Assembly: GCA_007117235.1 (NCBI GenBank)
Contig: SKGY01000246.1
Coordinates: 1 to 7,945, forward strand
Source of the DNA: Balneolaceae bacterium
GTDB lineage: Bacteria; Bacteroidota; Rhodothermia; Balneolales; Balneolaceae
Reading direction: 5' to 3'
DNA length: 7,945 nucleotides
Below are positions 6,250 to 7,945 of this stretch, piece after piece. The notes beneath the pieces are model-generated. The model worked only from the letters and a program-made list of their open reading frames with translations. It had not been told where the DNA came from and ran no database searches. Both the position numbers and the translations under genes were made by a program. The stretch's first letter is position 1; each line of letters begins with the position of its first letter.

Positions 6250-6388
6250 GTCCCCCTTTGAAGGGGGCAATGGGGGATGACCAGTCAAGATCTCAAAGCT
6301 ATTAATGAATATCTGATTCAAATCAACGCTCAGATGGTCATCCCCCTCGTCACGCTTACGCGAGACTCTTCCCCCTTCGAAGGGGGAC
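6250..6388. repeat. Nested inverted-repeat element with C5/G5 palindromic ends (MITE/REP-like)
   Basis: The outer arms GTCCCCCTTTGAAGGGGG (6250-6267) and CCCCCTTCGAAGGGGGAC (6371-6388) are inverted repeats matching 17 of 18 bases, and each is itself palindromic. The inner arms GGGGGATGACCA (6272-6283) and TGGTCATCCCCC (6335-6346) are a perfect 12-bp inverted repeat around a 51-nt centre. The right side carries extra sequence with its own hairpin (6349-6355 with 6360-6366). The whole could fold into a cruciform or long RNA stem. It separates the converging gene blocks. It looks like a non-autonomous dispersed element; no transposase is present. Confidence 0.65.
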
Positions 6389-6393
6389 TTTTT
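6371..6393 (+). terminator. Palindromic hairpin followed by T5, likely terminator of the rightward genes
   Basis: CCCCCTTCGAAGGGGG is a perfect 16-bp palindrome able to form a GC-rich stem. AC and then TTTTT (6389-6393) follow on the plus strand. This is the best intrinsic-terminator shape in the window, about 170 bp beyond the stop of paralogue B and just before the converging Smr gene. It is also the right end of the inverted-repeat element, so termination may be a by-product of the repeat. Confidence 0.45.
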
Positions 6394-6416
6394 AGGTTCA
6401 ACTCATTATCTCAAAC

Positions 6417-6668
6417 TCATTTGAAATAGACAAAAAGCCGGCCAAAGTTTTTGCTGTCTTTATCTATACGGTGATATTTCTGCTTGATGTGTTTTTGGTC
6501 CAGAAATCTCAACACTTTCTTCTTTAGCTGACCTGACCCCTTGCCCGGAATAATCTCAACGGTCTTGATCTTTTTTTCGATAGCTTCATCGATAATTCTA
6601 TCGAGCTCTCGGTCAATCAGATCACCCTTATTGTAGATGTCATGTAGATCAAGTTTGAGCTTGGCCAT
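6417..6668 (-). CDS. Stand-alone Smr-domain protein
   Basis: This 83-residue protein is almost entirely an Smr domain, the small nuclease or nucleic-acid-binding module also found at the C-terminus of MutS2. The N-terminal LDLH (6-9) with His9, the long helix that follows, and the VEIIPGKGSGQLKKKV block (37-52) match the two conserved Smr motifs. The second motif is usually HGxG, but here the histidine is replaced by Pro41 (PGKG). The C-terminal strands (YHRIDKDSKNFGRLFVYF) resemble the end of the domain. With no MutS2 ATPase or other domain it is of minimal size for the family. Smr domains nick DNA or act on RNA at stalled ribosomes in other organisms; which applies here is unknown. The start ATG 6666-6668 has no Shine-Dalgarno. 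It is the second leftward gene after the phosphatidyltransferase but is separated from it by a repeat-bearing gap, so an operon is doubtful. Confidence 0.82.
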   Translation of the reverse strand: MAKLKLDLHDIYNKGDLIDRELDRIIDEAIEKKIKTVEIIPGKGSGQLKKKVLRFLDQKHIKQKYHRIDKDSKNFGRLFVYFK

Positions 6669-6723
6669 ATATATTGTCGGTTTGATTGAAAGTTTTCAAA
6701 TGAGACTGGAAAAGTTTTTCAAA

Positions 6724-6825
6724 GTCATCCTGAACCTTTCTTCCGAAGCTTCAGCGCAGGCAGGCTTGGTTCAGTATCCCCTATCTCCATTAAAATGGGA
6801 GATTCTGAACCAAGTTCAGAATGAC
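6724..6825. repeat. Nested inverted-repeat element, GTCATYCTGAAC ends
   Basis: The outer arms GTCATCCTGAAC (6724-6735) and GTTCAGAATGAC (6814-6825) match in 11 of 12 bases as inverted repeats. The inner arms CTTGGTTCAG (6765-6774) and CTGAACCAAG (6805-6814) are perfect. They close on a further stem, ATCTCC (6783-6788) with GGAGAT (6798-6803). A GAAGCTTC palindrome lies at 6745-6752. The 102-bp unit fills most of the gap between the Smr and phosphatidyltransferase genes. It resembles the TCATTCTGAACTTG-type dispersed repeats I recall from Bacteroidetes intergenic DNA. Confidence 0.6.
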
Positions 6826-6864
6826 ATAAATTGTATGTCACATTTAGATAAACAATCTTTTTAA

Positions 6865-6887
6865 AAACTGTACAAATCTTCCAGTTT
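6865..6887 (-). terminator. Weak hairpin after the phosphatidyltransferase gene
   Basis: On the minus strand AAACTG and CAGTTT form a 6-bp stem with an 11-nt loop that runs into TTTTT, four bases after the stop at 6891-6893. The stem is short and AT-rich, and an alternative TACAAA/TTTGTA stem (6871-6876 with 6885-6890) competes with it. Possible terminator only. Confidence 0.3.
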
Positions 6888-6890
6888 GTA

Positions 6891-7667
6891 TTAAGAATTT
6901 GCCAATAAAAATTTCCGGGTGGCGATGAATAGTAGTATAAAGATTGAATAGGAGATAAAAAACGGAATGATGTGATCAACCCATCCTGCAGCAAGCATCA
7001 CGGAGATGATCAAGAGTTGAAATCCGAGACCGTAGATTGAGATGAGCGTCATAAACCAGTTCGGGAATGGTTTGGCCTCCGGAGCATTACGATCTAGCTT
7101 GTAAATAATTCTATCGTAAACAGAATAGAACATTGTGTAGAGAGTAAATAAGACATTTACAGTTTTTTGGCTCTCTCGTTTGTATGCAATCGGTATTTCT
7201 GTTTCAAAGATTTTACTAGTCTTATCACCGTCTGCCGAGTGGTGCCTCAGTATCACATAGTAATAGTTGTAGAGAGTACCCTGAAGCTGAAGACATGCAA
7301 ACGCAAGAAGAGTCAACCAGATAGAGTAGTCAGTAATATGCCATATTGTTAATAGTATGAGCAGATTCAGTATGATATCAAACACAGAGTCAAGGTACCT
7401 ACCGGTGTATGACGGTATCTGTTTCACACGTGCCAGCTCTCCATCAGCGGCGTCGAGAACTGATTTTAAGATCAGAAGTATTCCGGCCAATATATAATAG
7501 CCATTAAGCATGCTTACAATCGCGGCAAGGCCACAGAGCCCAAAAAGCAATGTAACGTGAACAGGGGTTGCTGATGTATTCTTTAATTTATTGGCAATTA
7601 CCACAGCTATGGGTCTTCCATAGTCAGAAACGTCTATGAATTTGTCTTCGGCAGAAAGTTTCGACAT
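6891..7667 (-). CDS. CDP-alcohol phosphatidyltransferase family membrane protein
   Basis: Enzymes of this family transfer a phosphoalcohol group between a CDP-linked donor and an alcohol acceptor in the membrane, making phospholipid head groups or related lipids. The diagnostic motif D-x2-DG-x2-AR-x8-G-x3-D-x3-D is complete: Asp72, Asp75-Gly76, Ala79-Arg80, Gly89, Asp93 and Asp97. The four aspartates bind two metal ions and the last is the catalytic base. The 258 residues contain about six or seven hydrophobic helices (roughly 36-54, 56-71, 92-111, 116-140, 170-189, 203-230, 233-251), slightly longer than typical PgsA or PssA proteins. The family signature alone does not reveal the alcohol (glycerol phosphate, serine, inositol phosphate or other). 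No adjacent lipid gene helps. ATG 7665-7667 is the start, giving a polar N-terminus; there is no clear Shine-Dalgarno. It is the first of two leftward genes. Confidence 0.88.
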   Translation of the reverse strand: MSKLSAEDKFIDVSDYGRPIAVVIANKLKNTSATPVHVTLLFGLCGLAAIVSMLNGYYILAGILLILKSVLDAADGELARVKQIPSYTGRYLDSVFDIILNLLILLTIWHITDYSIWLTLLAFACLQLQGTLYNYYYVILRHHSADGDKTSKIFETEIPIAYKRESQKTVNVLFTLYTMFYSVYDRIIYKLDRNAPEAKPFPNWFMTLISIYGLGFQLLIISVMLAAGWVDHIIPFFISYSIFILLFIATRKFLLANS

Positions 7668-7865
7668 GCGCAGATCTTTGGAGCGTCTTAGCTCAATGAG
7701 TAAACAACGGCGTGATTTTATTTATCGGCTTAACTAATGAAACATGATTAAAGTTCATTGCGTACCCATTTTAATCGGGGGATATTGAAAGTAAAAACTA
7801 CACAAGGTTTCTGTTCTTAAAGCAAAAAAAATTTGTAGCTTAACCGCAGTATATCGGGAATAAAA

Positions 7866-7879
7866 TAAACCTGGGTTTA
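7866..7879. promoter_or_regulatory. Palindromic dyad TAAACC-TG-GGTTTA, possible operator
   Basis: A 14-bp dyad with perfect 6-bp half-sites lies about 50 bp before the possible start at 7931. Its position suits an operator or hairpin in the upstream region of that gene. No regulator is identifiable, and a chance palindrome of this length is possible. Confidence 0.3.
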
Positions 7880-7930
7880 GTCCTTCTCTCGTCTTTTTAT
7901 ATCTAATCAATTGAACTAACAAATAGTACT

Positions 7931-7945
7931 ATGTCTGAAATAAAC
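7931..7945 (+). CDS. Possible start of a rightward gene, cut by the window edge
   Basis: ATG 7931 begins an open frame (MSEIN) that runs off the window after five codons. It follows a 263-bp gap after the divergent phosphatidyltransferase start and a local A/T-rich leader (AACTAACAAATAGTACT), like the leaders of other genes here. Five codons are too few to assign a product or to be certain it is a gene. Confidence 0.35.

Noticed and set aside
6277..6429. 50-codon open frame (MTSQDLKAINEYLIQ...) starting just after a G5 run inside the inverted-repeat element
   Set aside because: It reads straight through both inner and outer repeat arms and overlaps the end of the converging Smr gene. The coding look comes from the palindromic repeat, and the product resembles nothing I know.
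6725..6994. 89-codon minus-strand frame across the second repeat element and the end of the phosphatidyltransferase gene
   Set aside because: It overlaps the phosphatidyltransferase coding region in another frame and translates the repeat arms, so it is not a gene.

Overview
The window looks like ordinary chromosome from a marine or halophilic member of the Bacteroidota/Balneolota group. This is inferred from moderate-to-low GC, mostly A-rich leaders without a clear Shine-Dalgarno, a DUF3127 gene (a mainly Bacteroidetes family), lipoprotein-type secretion signals, and protein sequences that read like that lineage. No phage, plasmid, CRISPR, tRNA or rRNA signal was found.

Layout. Positions 1-3154 carry three genes read leftwards: a membrane-anchored monohaem c-type protein (3154-2666), a predicted exported amidase (2564-1002), and the 5' part of a class A penicillin-binding protein (866 to beyond position 1). 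The PBP is cut by an in-frame TAG at 219-221, although homologous sequence continues in the same frame on the other side. Positions 3317-6202 carry four genes read rightwards: an aromatic amino acid hydroxylase (probably phenylalanine 4-monooxygenase), a DUF3127 OB-fold-like protein with an SSB-like acidic tail, and a tandem pair of paralogous two-helix membrane proteins of no known function. Positions 6417-7667 carry two leftward genes: a stand-alone Smr-domain protein and a CDP-alcohol phosphatidyltransferase. A rightward gene may begin at 7931.

The intergenic DNA is rich in structure. A G/C-run inverted-repeat element (6250-6388) separates the converging gene blocks. A second, nested inverted-repeat element (6724-6825) lies between the Smr and phosphatidyltransferase genes. 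A long G.U-containing hairpin (4062-4110) follows the hydroxylase. A degenerate CTTCGTG-type repeat lies at 4541-4576.

The genes do not form one obvious pathway: they cover peptidoglycan synthesis, periplasmic hydrolysis, phenylalanine-to-tyrosine conversion, DNA/RNA-associated small proteins and phospholipid synthesis. The points most worth a second look are the nonsense-interrupted PBP, the tandem paralogous membrane proteins, the SSB-like tail on the DUF3127 protein, and the two inverted-repeat elements. I did not find a convincing new multi-gene system. The tandem membrane pair is the nearest candidate.
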